This document shows positions 50,468 to 59,383 of a stretch of 64,000 nucleotides of DNA, one piece after another (position 1 is the first letter of the stretch; the number at the start of each line of letters is the position of its first letter). The stretch is from Paenibacillus sp. PCH8 (GTDB lineage Bacteria > Bacillota > Bacilli > Paenibacillales > Paenibacillaceae): positions 930,001 to 994,000 of the forward strand of contig NZ_PKQK01000001.1 in NCBI RefSeq assembly GCF_002968835.1. The letters run 5' to 3'. Position numbers and translations under genes: made by a program. The notes beneath the pieces are model-generated. The model saw nothing but the letters and a program-made list of their open reading frames with translations. It did not search any database and was not told where the DNA came from.

Positions 50468-51733
50468 ATGAAAAAATTGATGATTTCCAGCGTAACGGCA
50501 TTGGCTTTATTAACAGGGGGTATTGCAGATTTTGGAGGAATGGGGAGTTCTGTAGAAGCGGCACAAGCTACGACCAAATTTAAGGATGTTCCGGCTACTC
50601 ACTGGGCATATTCAGCAATCAACTCGGCAGTGGAACAAGGTTATTTCAAGGGGTATGCAGATGGAACATTTAAACCCAGCTCACCTGTTACCAAAGCTGA
50701 AATGGCAAGTATCCTGGGACGTCTATCAGACCAGCCGAATGCCGCGACACCAGAGTCAAATAACTTCACGGATGTACCTGAGTGGGCAAAGAGCGGTGTC
50801 TCTATTGCTATTGCCAAAGGTTTTATTAATCCTTCCAACTACAAAGGGAAATTGGATGCACAAGCTTCTCTACAACGGGGCGAAATGGCGGGATGGCTTA
50901 CGCAAGGTCTGACCGTAGTTGACCCTGATTATAAGCAAGCCCTTTCGGATGTAACGAATACAGTTGTGCCTACGAAGGAATATTTCACAGGTAAGCTCGC
51001 GAGTTCACAGAAAAATGCCGTGGCAGTTGCCCTGGGGACCGGACTGATGAGTGTGGCAAACGATAAAACATTTGGTGTAGATCGTACCACCACTCGGGCG
51101 GAAGTTGCTGTGTTAATAGCTCGTTATGCAGCAGTTGCCAAGACGAAACCTGCCGATTTTCAGGGTTTGAATGAGCTGAGAGCAGTGGGTTTGACGGGGA
51201 CGAATTTGAGTATTATTGCGCCGAAATATCAGGTGATTTCCGAGAGCAATTATCCTTACGATTACAATAAGGTAACTGGTGACTTCTCCAAAATCCGCAA
51301 CCAAGAAATAGTTACCAAAACTAATTACGCTGATCTCAAAGTGAGAAATTGGATTGTTGTTAACCCCTATGTTGCAAGTAACGATAGAAGTATCTACTAC
51401 CCTGTCTTTGTAGATGAGAAAGACAGACTGGTAAGAGGGGCATATTATTCATTTGTTGAATTCGATCTTGATATAAAGAACACCATGAATCAATTACAAG
51501 GGGGAAGTTTAATTAACTCTCCTACTATTAATCCTCTGAAATCACCTAATAGCGATGCAATTTTTAGTTATGGTGTACCTCGCATCAGTAATTTACTTGG
51601 TGCAAAGGGAGTATTTAATGTTAAGAATCCAATTTACTGGACAGAAGGTTTGTTACATTTCGACAAAGAACTCAATCCAGAAGTTTTACTCACTCTAAAA
51701 GATGGGACGGTTTTCAGAGTAAGACCTAATTAA
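50468..51733 (+). CDS. SLH-domain surface protein
   Basis: A 421-residue exported protein. Signal peptide 1-~32 (ending SSVEAA), then three SLH repeats at about 37-82 (FKDVPATHWAYSAINSAVEQ, TKAEMASILGRL), 98-150 (FTDVPEWAKSGVSIAI) and 160-230 (TRAEVAVLIARYAAV). SLH repeats bind pyruvylated secondary cell wall polymer and hold proteins at the surface. The remaining ~190 residues are of unknown type. Its 3' end and the 5' half of the next gene are visibly AT-richer than their surroundings. It is only 25 bases before the giant secreted protein, probably one transcript. Confidence 0.88.
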   Translation: MKKLMISSVTALALLTGGIADFGGMGSSVEAAQATTKFKDVPATHWAYSAINSAVEQGYFKGYADGTFKPSSPVTKAEMASILGRLSDQPNAATPESNNFTDVPEWAKSGVSIAIAKGFINPSNYKGKLDAQASLQRGEMAGWLTQGLTVVDPDYKQALSDVTNTVVPTKEYFTGKLASSQKNAVAVALGTGLMSVANDKTFGVDRTTTRAEVAVLIARYAAVAKTKPADFQGLNELRAVGLTGTNLSIIAPKYQVISESNYPYDYNKVTGDFSKIRNQEIVTKTNYADLKVRNWIVVNPYVASNDRSIYYPVFVDEKDRLVRGAYYSFVEFDLDIKNTMNQLQGGSLINSPTINPLKSPNSDAIFSYGVPRISNLLGAKGVFNVKNPIYWTEGLLHFDKELNPEVLLTLKDGTVFRVRPN

Positions 51734-51758
51734 TAATTAATGATAAGGGTGATGCAAT

Positions 51759-54700
51759 GTGCATTTGCTTAAAGTATTGAAAAAAACACTTCTCATAGTT
51801 CTCGCATTAAATTTAGTCTTCATTTCACTTCCTGCCGTTTTTGCAGGAGGTGGCCCTGGGGACAAGCCAATTCTGCAATCCTCTAGGATAGAGCCTTCTG
51901 CTCCTTCAAAATCCCAGAAAAAAATAATCCCACTTCAAGGTAAAGGAACTACTAATATTGGGATTTATATTTTTCAACTGGATAATATGAAATGGAAAGT
52001 AGTTGGAGAATGTAACGGACAAGAGTTAGGCAATAACTCTGCTACAAATAAGCCAAATTCTTCGATAGTATGTGTAAATTTGTCTTTAGAATCTCCTAGC
52101 TATCAACCTTTAGAGTATTTAGATAAACAAGGTAATCCACATCCAAGAACTGAGATTACTTCTAATTCCATCTCTCCTATCTATATGGATAACACAGCAT
52201 ACTATCGGCCTGGATTACCTATCCTGTTAAATGTAGAGTCATTTACTGAGAAAAGGACAAAATTTTCCGTGCAAATTGGTGCAGCTATTGAGCCTACTGA
52301 ATACAGACCCTACGAGTTACCCAAATATTCTGCAGATTATCTATTTAACACAGATCTATATTGGGAAGGCCAAGCTGAAATAACCAAAGAGATCAACCTC
52401 TCCGCTGGCGGGCAACTTAGCTTAAATCAGTCTAAACAACTTAATGCTACGGTCAAAACGAAAACTGGAGACGGAAACTTCGGCGCTGAGACCAATGTAA
52501 ATACTGGTAGCGGTGGTACAACTACGTGGAAATCTTCTAACCCTGGTGTCGCTACGGTTAGTAACTCCGGAGAAGTTCAAGCCGTCAGCAGAGGAACGAC
52601 AACCATCACCGTTTTGTGGAGGAAAGATGGATTTGAGTTAACTACCACAACAAACATTGGTGTAGAAGAAAATCCGGGTCCTGGTGGGGATAGCGGTAAC
52701 GGAGGCAGTGGTGGAAGTTGTACTCCAACGATTGGACCACCTTCTACTGGAACCATCATGAGTATGAATGATCTCGATCCAAATACCAATGGTGTTATTA
52801 AGTCAGATAACAGAGATAATGAGACATTCAATGTATTAAAAGGAATCCCTACTTCTGAGTCACTCTACACGAATGCCTTTGCTGACAATTATTTATTTAA
52901 ACAAGCCTGGGCGAAAATGAGCGGAAAAGTTACGTATAATTGCAACATCACCATTTCCTATGACAGAGAATGGACCGTAACTGGACCACCCATATGTAAT
53001 GAGCAAGGTTGTACGGATGGCCCACCTGTTCCCAGAAACGATACTGTGCCCAAACCGTACTCCTTCCAGATTTCAAGAGACTACTCTTACTGGAAAATTA
53101 ACAATCTGGAAGTGTACCAGATCGCTAAAGCAACCATGAAAAATTATGCTTTACCTGGGGAAATAGTCACGATGACGCCTTCAGGATACACACCACCAAC
53201 ACTGGAGTCTAAAAATAATGAAGCTGTGGAAAGCCATGTACGACCTGGGCAGACAACTGCAATCTCATACACTCCAACCAAATTAACAGGTGGCTTGAAT
53301 TCACCTCCCAGTGTGCCAAACGATACATCTCTGTTAAAAGGAATGGCGGAGTCGAATACACCTCAAAGTAAAGTGAATAATGATTTAGTTAAATTCAACA
53401 ACGCAACCATTATGAATGATGCGGAAGCAACCAAAGATGGCCCAACTCCATCGAACATCCCTAATCCAACAACCATTGCACGAGACGTTCTGTACAAGCC
53501 GGGCAACATGATTAGCAACACACTTCTGAATAAAGCAAACACAGCAAGCTCGGGTGAAATTTATTATGATTTGCTGCCGGGTAATGTGAACGGTGGCGCC
53601 AACAAGATATTGCCGATTAACGGCATTAACACCGTCACGGTGCACACGCCTGTCGTAAATTACTCCTGGGTATCGGACGATCAGCCGCATAATCAGAAAA
53701 CGGTACCGGACCCAACCAGTGCCGCACTCATTCTGGAACGTCCGTTCATTGTACGTATTCCCACATCTGGGCAGCACTTGGATGCAGCCAGTTATCCCGG
53801 TTATGGCAATCGGGACTATGCCAAATATTTTCGGATCAAACAGGTGCAATTCCCGTTTGATGTCTATAATGCTGACCAAAGCCAGTTCATTCCCGCCAAT
53901 TCCTGGGTCGATATTCCGGTCAATCAACTGGACACCACATTCTATCTCCCTGTGTGGGTAGACGAAGGCAAGTATCACATTGCATTCCGCAATATCGCGG
54001 AGAATGCACCTGTAAACTTTACCGAGCAACAGGATGCCAATACCAATTTGGCACATCATGTTGCAGCGGACACCGTACCGGTGGATGTCATCGGAAGGTT
54101 ATATGATTTTCATGTCACCGATATCTCCAATTACAACTGGGAAAATGTATTTCGCAAGCAATTGGGTAGTCCCGAACCAACGGGCAATAGCTACTGGACT
54201 GGAATGAATAGCATTGATGGTGATCCACGAGGTAATCTGTCCCCATTTGTATTACCCATTCGACCAGGAAGCCATCCGGTGCAGGGATTCACTAACGCAA
54301 CTGTGAAGACGGGGTACCATTTTAAGTTCGACTTGAAGACCAAAGGTAATATGTTTGGCAAACAGGATGCTATTCGAATAACACCCACATTTGCTTTTGT
54401 AAGCAAAGATGGGTCTTCTCGACAAGAAGTAGATCTGTACTACCATCGGGGTCAGGAACGCCTTATCCGTATCGGATCGGCTCAGGATCTGGAGAAACGC
54501 TTTGTTGTCCTGAACGCCCGGCTTCGAAATATACCCGGCACAGAGTTAGGCGATACAGCGCGTTACCAGTATACTTATGAACTGTCAGCGGAAGAACGCA
54601 ACCAACGTACATTGGCGGAACATATGGTTCGCCTGGTCGATCAGACCTCTCATCAGAAAACGTGGGTAGGTCGCTATGACTGGATGATCCTGTCTGCTCC

Positions 54701-55127
54701 AATTCGGACACTCATTGGGCCCAAAACAGACATTCCTTCCGGGGTCAACGTGGACCGGGCCAATGCAGCAATCCAAAGATGGTACGGTGAGTACAGCTTG
54801 CCAGCCGATGTATATGCCGTACCCAAGGGTACGAATCTCGAACTCCTCGCCCGACAAAATCAGCTGGATGAGAACTCAAAGAGTTTCTTGAAGAATGGTT
54901 ACATCGTGGTCAATTTCAATATGGAGAGCTTGCGGAATGGAAATACAGAGGCACCCCATCTGCAGTACATTCATGCACCACTGATGAACCAGTGGCAGAT
55001 GGAGGGGTTCAGCAACACTCCGGTAGGCAGTCAAGGCAAAACATGGCCTCTGAAGGATGGCGATATAGTCTTCTACCATGCAGATCAGTCCAGCCGGAAC
55101 GACTTCCAATCTCAGGTACCACACTAG
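51759..55127 (+). CDS. Large secreted multidomain protein with a Big_2-like domain
   Basis: 1122 residues. GTG start 51759 after AAGGGTG; signal peptide to about residue 29 (FISLPAVFA). A bacterial Ig-like (Big_2) module lies at about 211-300 (TTTWKSSNPGVATVSNSGEV, VSRGTTTITV), then a Gly-rich linker (GPGGDSGNGGSGGSC) and a long C-terminal part (about 340-1122) without a domain I can name; similar Paenibacillus proteins are often called DUF5704 (tentative). No LPXTG or SLH is present. Codon and base use change near 53.5 kb: the first half is AT-rich, the second half like the rest of the chromosome. Role unknown; probably a surface or matrix protein. Confidence 0.72.
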   Translation: MHLLKVLKKTLLIVLALNLVFISLPAVFAGGGPGDKPILQSSRIEPSAPSKSQKKIIPLQGKGTTNIGIYIFQLDNMKWKVVGECNGQELGNNSATNKPNSSIVCVNLSLESPSYQPLEYLDKQGNPHPRTEITSNSISPIYMDNTAYYRPGLPILLNVESFTEKRTKFSVQIGAAIEPTEYRPYELPKYSADYLFNTDLYWEGQAEITKEINLSAGGQLSLNQSKQLNATVKTKTGDGNFGAETNVNTGSGGTTTWKSSNPGVATVSNSGEVQAVSRGTTTITVLWRKDGFELTTTTNIGVEENPGPGGDSGNGGSGGSCTPTIGPPSTGTIMSMNDLDPNTNGVIKSDNRDNETFNVLKGIPTSESLYTNAFADNYLFKQAWAKMSGKVTYNCNITISYDREWTVTGPPICNEQGCTDGPPVPRNDTVPKPYSFQISRDYSYWKINNLEVYQIAKATMKNYALPGEIVTMTPSGYTPPTLESKNNEAVESHVRPGQTTAISYTPTKLTGGLNSPPSVPNDTSLLKGMAESNTPQSKVNNDLVKFNNATIMNDAEATKDGPTPSNIPNPTTIARDVLYKPGNMISNTLLNKANTASSGEIYYDLLPGNVNGGANKILPINGINTVTVHTPVVNYSWVSDDQPHNQKTVPDPTSAALILERPFIVRIPTSGQHLDAASYPGYGNRDYAKYFRIKQVQFPFDVYNADQSQFIPANSWVDIPVNQLDTTFYLPVWVDEGKYHIAFRNIAENAPVNFTEQQDANTNLAHHVAADTVPVDVIGRLYDFHVTDISNYNWENVFRKQLGSPEPTGNSYWTGMNSIDGDPRGNLSPFVLPIRPGSHPVQGFTNATVKTGYHFKFDLKTKGNMFGKQDAIRITPTFAFVSKDGSSRQEVDLYYHRGQERLIRIGSAQDLEKRFVVLNARLRNIPGTELGDTARYQYTYELSAEERNQRTLAEHMVRLVDQTSHQKTWVGRYDWMILSAPIRTLIGPKTDIPSGVNVDRANAAIQRWYGEYSLPADVYAVPKGTNLELLARQNQLDENSKSFLKNGYIVVNFNMESLRNGNTEAPHLQYIHAPLMNQWQMEGFSNTPVGSQGKTWPLKDGDIVFYHADQSSRNDFQSQVPH

Positions 55128-55255
55128 TTCTGAATCGCTCCACTCCATACAGCTGCCTAAGCAAAACTATGATGTACTGCGTGACATGCTACGAAGCATT
55201 AACAAGCTATTCCTGTATCACGTCCCATCTACACACAGCATGCCTGTTATACAAC

Positions 55256-55305
55256 AAAAGGGTTCTCCTGAAAGTCATCTATCGACTTTTAGGGGAACCC
55301 TTCTT
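55256..55305 (+). terminator. Intrinsic terminator after the large secreted protein
   Basis: AAGGGTTCTCCTGAAAGTC pairs with GACTTTTAGGGGAACCCTT, followed by CTT. Confidence 0.8.
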
Positions 55306-55363
55306 GCATCATTCTCTTTGTATAACCTGACTTAGACTTATAACATAACCCCGCACATCGATG

Positions 55364-55550
55364 TTAGCCTGACAGAATCTTCCGAAGAACCTGCTCCTGC
55401 TCTTGTTTCTTTTCTTGCTTCTGCGCCTGCATCTGATGCTCCATTTCCCTCACGGACAACACCGATGCCATCAGACTCCGAGTATAAGGATGATTCGCTG
55501 AACTGGTCAGTTGTGAACTCTCCACAACCTCGACTATTTCACCCTGATAT
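55364..55550 (-). pseudogene. Oligopeptide/metal ABC transporter ATPase, C-terminal fragment
   Basis: The last ~60 residues of an OppD/DppD-type ATPase: YQGEIVEVVESSQLTSSANH then PYTRSLMASVLS, i.e. the post-Walker GxIVE and HPYT signatures, plus a coiled Gln/Lys-rich tail ending at TAA. It is fused by deletion to the permease fragment at 55539; the rest of the ATPase is missing. Confidence 0.75.
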
Positions 55551-55819
55551 GTATTTATATGACGTACCGAAGTCTCCGGTCACCACCTGTCCCAGCCATG
55601 TCCCGTATCGGTAGAGAAAGGGTTGGTCCAATCCAAGCTCTGACCTCACCTGCCTGACCAATTCATCCGATGGCGTTACACCTGTAGACATGAGCATAAG
55701 TCTGGCTGGATCTCCAGGAGACAGATAGGTTAGCAGGAACGTCAGAAACGTGATGCCGAACAATACGGCACCAGTACTAATACACGTTTAACGATATATC
55801 TGCTCAAGTGCTCAAACAT
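55539..55819 (-). pseudogene. DppB/NikB-type ABC permease, N-terminal fragment
   Basis: ATG at 55819 starts MFEHLSRYIVKRVLVLVP and, after a one-base loss near 55766, continues FGITFLTFLLTYLSPGDPAR to GQVVTGDFGTSY. These are the first ~95 residues of a DppB/NikB permease (normally about 310). The sequence then runs into the ATPase remnant, so the rest of this permease, the second permease and most of the ATPase have been deleted. Confidence 0.78.
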
Positions 55820-55867
55820 CCTTCCCCAAAACTTTATGTATGTGCCATGATGTTCTCCGTCCATATT

Positions 55868-55910
55868 AAAAAGGCGTCCCTCTCCGTGTTACTGGATGAG
55901 GACGCCTTAA
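55868..55910 (-). terminator. Riboswitch-linked terminator
   Basis: On the minus strand AAGGCGTCC and GGACGCCTT flank a 20-base loop and are followed by TTTTTAA. It lies between the cobalamin aptamer and the first decayed gene, where an expression platform would be. Confidence 0.7.
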
Positions 55911-55974
55911 ATAAACAGATTTTCAGAAAAAATCATGCTCTCTAAACACCTTCCTATCTCCCGTAGGGTACTAC

Positions 55975-56165
55975 TGTGTTTGTTAAACCTGGCAGGTCTC
56001 CTTGCTCCAGCATCATCGTCATTGCAGCTCCTTCCCGGTCTAAAACCCAGACCAGTGGATATGCGCTACCTGACTTCGCTGTTACAGTGGCGGGACCGCG
56101 CCGGTATTACACCGGACTTCCCTATTAAGCTTTCGCCCGGACGGGCGAAGCACCAAGTTCCACAT
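55975..56165 (-). ncRNA. Adenosylcobalamin riboswitch
   Basis: Minus strand carries the conserved order of cobalamin aptamers: GGGAAGTCCGGTG, CCGGCGCGG, the B12 box GCCACTG (56085-56091), a CCACTGG arm, CGGGAAGG, and a closing GGAGACCTGCC. Boundaries are approximate. It senses adenosylcobalamin and normally shuts off cobalamin or cobalt uptake genes. Here the downstream genes are only fragments. Confidence 0.9.
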
Positions 56166-56266
56166 ATTTAATTGAACTTACTTCATTTCATATCACTTGT
56201 ATCAGTATAGCGGGACGACAGATAATGATCGAAACTTTTCTTTTCAAATTGCAGTCATCAATACAT

Positions 56267-57103
56267 CTAATCTCGCATTCGTGAACCCTTTGGCGACACA
56301 CCCGTCACCCGTTTGAACATCTTGGAAAATAATAGCGGGTCCGTGTAGCCTACCGAATGGGCTACTTCGCTCACAGAAAGAGCGGGATTACGAAGCAACT
56401 CTGCAGCCCGGTTCATGCGATATTCCAGAAAAAAGGACTGCAGCGACTTGCCATATCGCTCCTTGAACAGCCCAGACAGGTACGTTCGATCCAGCCCTAC
56501 AGCCCGGGCAATGTCCAGAATGGACGTTCGCTGGCTGTACCGAGTCTCCATGAACTGAACCGCCTGCCGAATGTACGTCTCTTTGCTAGACAAGAGCTGG
56601 CTGTCTTCTTCCAGATCAGGCGAGGATGAGATCAATTCAGCGATCATACGATACAGCAGGCTTTGATAGAGAACATCGCCTCCCGGATGCGAGCGCGTTG
56701 TAGCCTGTACCATATCGTCATATAAATGGGCCATCGTGTCTGCATCATGGGCACTGAATACCGGGTGTTCCGAGCTTAGTTGTGCGCGCTGCAGAAAAGC
56801 CTTTGCCTGGACACCTTTGAAACCAAACCACGAATAGGTCCAGGGTTCCTGCGAATCAGCTTCATAATGAATAACCGTATCCGGTAAAATCACGAACCCT
56901 TGCCCCTGAGTCAAGTGATATTCCCGACCTTCCATGTACACGGTACCCCAGCCTTCATGGATGTAATGCACAATGTAAGAATCCCGTACACCTGGCCCCC
57001 AATAATGCGCAGGATCACACGCCTCCCAACCAAAGAACAACAGGACCAGCTCCATCTGCGTCCATCCAACAGGAACAACGTTCATCTCCACTTTTCGGCT
57101 CAT
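56267..57103 (-). CDS. AraC-family transcriptional regulator
   Basis: 278 residues: a cupin-like N-terminal sensor (about 20-130, YHLTQGQGFVILPDTVIHYE) and a C-terminal AraC domain (about 180-278; ILDIARAVGLDRTYLSGLFK and VSEVAHSVGYTDPLLFSKMF). It is divergent from the alpha-galactosidase gene and probably activates it in response to an alpha-galactoside. Start follows AAGGAGG. Confidence 0.9.
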   Translation of the reverse strand: MSRKVEMNVVPVGWTQMELVLLFFGWEACDPAHYWGPGVRDSYIVHYIHEGWGTVYMEGREYHLTQGQGFVILPDTVIHYEADSQEPWTYSWFGFKGVQAKAFLQRAQLSSEHPVFSAHDADTMAHLYDDMVQATTRSHPGGDVLYQSLLYRMIAELISSSPDLEEDSQLLSSKETYIRQAVQFMETRYSQRTSILDIARAVGLDRTYLSGLFKERYGKSLQSFFLEYRMNRAAELLRNPALSVSEVAHSVGYTDPLLFSKMFKRVTGVSPKGSRMRD

Positions 57104-57190
57104 GCTCCGCCTCCTTCCGTACCATCCACCGTTTGCTCTCTCTCACGTGTCCATCATACATTATAACAGCTGAAGCGCACGAATTTGAAT

Positions 57191-57204
57191 AGAAAGCGAA
57201 AACA
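57191..57204 (+). promoter_or_regulatory. cre-like site before melA
   Basis: AGAAAGCGAAAACA matches the cre consensus at 13 of 14 positions and lies just upstream of the melA promoter boxes. Confidence 0.45.
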
Positions 57205-57224
57205 AAAATGGGATTATGCCATGT

Positions 57225-57252
57225 TTGAGAGAGGTTGAGCCATAGTTATATA
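57225..57252 (+). promoter_or_regulatory. Candidate promoter of the alpha-galactosidase gene
   Basis: TTGAGA (57225-57230), 16-base spacer, TATATA (57247-57252). Repeated GCCATAGTT / GCCTATAGTT words around it may bind the divergent AraC regulator. Confidence 0.45.
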
Positions 57253-57306
57253 CGCCAGATCGGCCTATAGTTGGGGTACAACATTTTTCAGGGAGGCTGA
57301 ACTTAA

Positions 57307-58608
57307 ATGAATAAAATTACGTTTCTCGGTGCAGGCAGCACCGTCTTTGTTAAAAATGTATTGGGTGATGTCATGATGACCGAAGCACTGCAGGATTTTG
57401 AACTGGCACTGTATGATATCGATGCTGAACGTTTGAGTGACTCCGAACGTTTGCTGACCAGTCTGGCCCGTTCGATTGGAAGTCGTTGTGTCATTAACGT
57501 ATATCATGACCGCAAAGAAGCGCTGCGCGGAGCCAAATATGTCATCAACGCCATTCAAGTGGGTGGGTATGATCCATGCACCATTACGGACTTCGAGATT
57601 CCGAATAAATACGGACTGCGTCAAACGATTGCAGACACACTCGGTATCGGCGGAATTTTCCGTAACTTGCGGACGATTCCAGTCATGCTGGATTTTGCCC
57701 GGGATATGCAGGAAGTATGTCCGGATGCCTGGTTCCTGAACTATACCAACCCGATGGCCGTGCTTACCAACGTCATGAACGTGCATGGCGGGATCAAAAC
57801 CGTAGGATTGTGTCATAGCGTGCAGGTATGTGTACCACATCTGTTTGATGCACTGGGGATCGATCAGACGGGTGTCGTAGCCAAAATTGCAGGCATCAAC
57901 CACATGGCGTGGCTGCTCGAAGTCACAAAAGATGGTCAGGATCTGTACCCCGAAATTAAACGTCTGGCGAAGGAAAAACAGAAAGAACAGCATGACGACA
58001 TGGTTCGTTTTGAGCTGATGCAGCGTTTTGGCTATTATGTAACGGAGTCCTCCGAGCACAGTGCTGAGTACCACCCTTATTTTATCAAACGCAACTACCC
58101 TGAACTGATCGAACGCTTCAACATTCCACTGGATGAGTATCCACGCCGCTGTGTGAACCAGATTGAAGGCTGGAAGGAAATGCGTGGTAAACTGTTCGCT
58201 AGTGAAAACATTGAACACACCCGTAGCCATGAATACGCTTCTCATATCATGGAAGCCATGGAGACGAACCAACCTTACAAAATTGGCGGCAACGTCATGA
58301 ACAACGGACTGATTACGAACCTGCCACGCGAGGCCTGTGTTGAGGTACCTTGTCTGGTCGATGGATCAGGAATCAGCCCTACGTACATTGGTGACCTGCC
58401 TCCACAACTCGCGGCATTGAACCGGACAAACATCAACACTCAGCTGCTGACGATCGAAGCAGCAATCACTGGTAAGAAGGAACATATCTATCATGCCGCC
58501 ATGCTTGATCCGCACACGGCGGCCGAACTGTCCATCGACGACATCGTAGCAATGTGTGATGAGTTGATTGAGGCTCATGGCGACTGGTTACCAAAATACA
58601 CGTCATAA
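57307..58608 (+). CDS. melA: Alpha-galactosidase, GH4 (MelA-type)
   Basis: 433 residues of the NAD- and Mn-dependent GH4 family, which cleaves melibiose or raffinose-type alpha-galactosides by an oxidation-elimination route. The N-terminal Rossmann motif is ITFLGAGSTVFVKNVLGD; YVINAIQVGGYDP follows; metal ligands are in GLCHSVQ (about 167-173) and INHMAW (about 198-203). No transporter gene is attached here. Start follows GGGAGG. Confidence 0.93.
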   Translation: MNKITFLGAGSTVFVKNVLGDVMMTEALQDFELALYDIDAERLSDSERLLTSLARSIGSRCVINVYHDRKEALRGAKYVINAIQVGGYDPCTITDFEIPNKYGLRQTIADTLGIGGIFRNLRTIPVMLDFARDMQEVCPDAWFLNYTNPMAVLTNVMNVHGGIKTVGLCHSVQVCVPHLFDALGIDQTGVVAKIAGINHMAWLLEVTKDGQDLYPEIKRLAKEKQKEQHDDMVRFELMQRFGYYVTESSEHSAEYHPYFIKRNYPELIERFNIPLDEYPRRCVNQIEGWKEMRGKLFASENIEHTRSHEYASHIMEAMETNQPYKIGGNVMNNGLITNLPREACVEVPCLVDGSGISPTYIGDLPPQLAALNRTNINTQLLTIEAAITGKKEHIYHAAMLDPHTAAELSIDDIVAMCDELIEAHGDWLPKYTS

Positions 58609-58611
58609 TAT

Positions 58612-58653
58612 AAAAGCACCGTTTCCTTTGCAGCTAAAGGGGACGGTGCTTTA
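58612..58653. terminator. Bidirectional terminator between melA and kdpE
   Basis: AAAGCACCGT pairs with ACGGTGCTTT, with CCTTT and AAAGG forming the inner stem. Confidence 0.8.
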
Positions 58654-58680
58654 TTCGTTTGGTTCGTTTGCAATTGAACC

Positions 58681-59382
58681 TTATTCGGCTGGGAGCAAAA
58701 AACGATACCCAATGCCCGGCTCCGTTTGAATATATCGGGGATTCGTCGGATCTTCATTTAATTTTTTGCGCAGATGTCCCACATATATCCGAAGGTAATG
58801 ACTGTCAGACTCATGATGATGCCCTCCCCATACTTGCTGCAAAAGCTGACGCTGGGTGATGATTTTCCCCGCATTGGAGGCGAGTACCTTCAGCATCTCA
58901 TATTCCGTTGGGGTTAATTTCACTATGGCCTCCTCCAGTTCGACCTGCCTTTGGGCCAGATCAATCGTGAGTGACCCGAAGCGCAGTATTGGCTCATCCG
59001 CCGTTTTGGCTACATGACGTAACGCAACCCGAATACGAGCGACCAACTCACCCATCCCGAACGGTTTGGTCACATAATCATCTGCACCACCATCCAACGC
59101 GGCAATTTTGTCTCCCTCCTGATCCTTCGCTGTTAGCACGATAATAGGTACCTGCGACCACTCGCGGATTCGGCGCAGCACCTCCATGCCGGACATGCCC
59201 GGCAAGCCGAGATCAAGGATGATCAGATCCGGATGTACAATACTGGCCTGAATAACGCCCTCTTCCCCATCTCCACACTCGTGGAGTTCGAATTGGTGTG
59301 CCTGAAGGGTGACCTTGAGCAATTTGCGAATCTGCGGCTCATCATCAATCACCAGTATGCGAGCCCCTAGTGGTGCGTTCAT
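58681..59382 (-). CDS. kdpE: KdpE response regulator
   Basis: OmpR-type regulator of about 233 residues. Receiver with DDEP and phospho-acceptor Asp57 in LIILDLGLPGMSG, Lys in LTAKD, and a C-terminal winged helix (LTPTEYEMLKVLASNAGKI and RIYVGHLRKKLNED). ATG at 59382 comes one base after the kinase stop (an in-frame TTG lies at 59394). It probably activates kdpABC under potassium limitation, as the last gene of the set. Confidence 0.93.
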   Translation of the reverse strand: MNAPLGARILVIDDEPQIRKLLKVTLQAHQFELHECGDGEEGVIQASIVHPDLIILDLGLPGMSGMEVLRRIREWSQVPIIVLTAKDQEGDKIAALDGGADDYVTKPFGMGELVARIRVALRHVAKTADEPILRFGSLTIDLAQRQVELEEAIVKLTPTEYEMLKVLASNAGKIITQRQLLQQVWGGHHHESDSHYLRIYVGHLRKKLNEDPTNPRYIQTEPGIGYRFLLPAE

Positions 59383-59383
59383 G

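Noticed and set aside
53385-54059. A 224-codon frame antisense to the giant secreted protein
   Set aside because: The sense frame is continuous for 1122 residues with a signal peptide; the antisense frame has no ribosome site.
57265-58272. A 335-codon frame antisense to the alpha-galactosidase
   Set aside because: The plus-strand gene has full GH4 motifs and a good ribosome site; the antisense frame is a shadow created by its codon bias.
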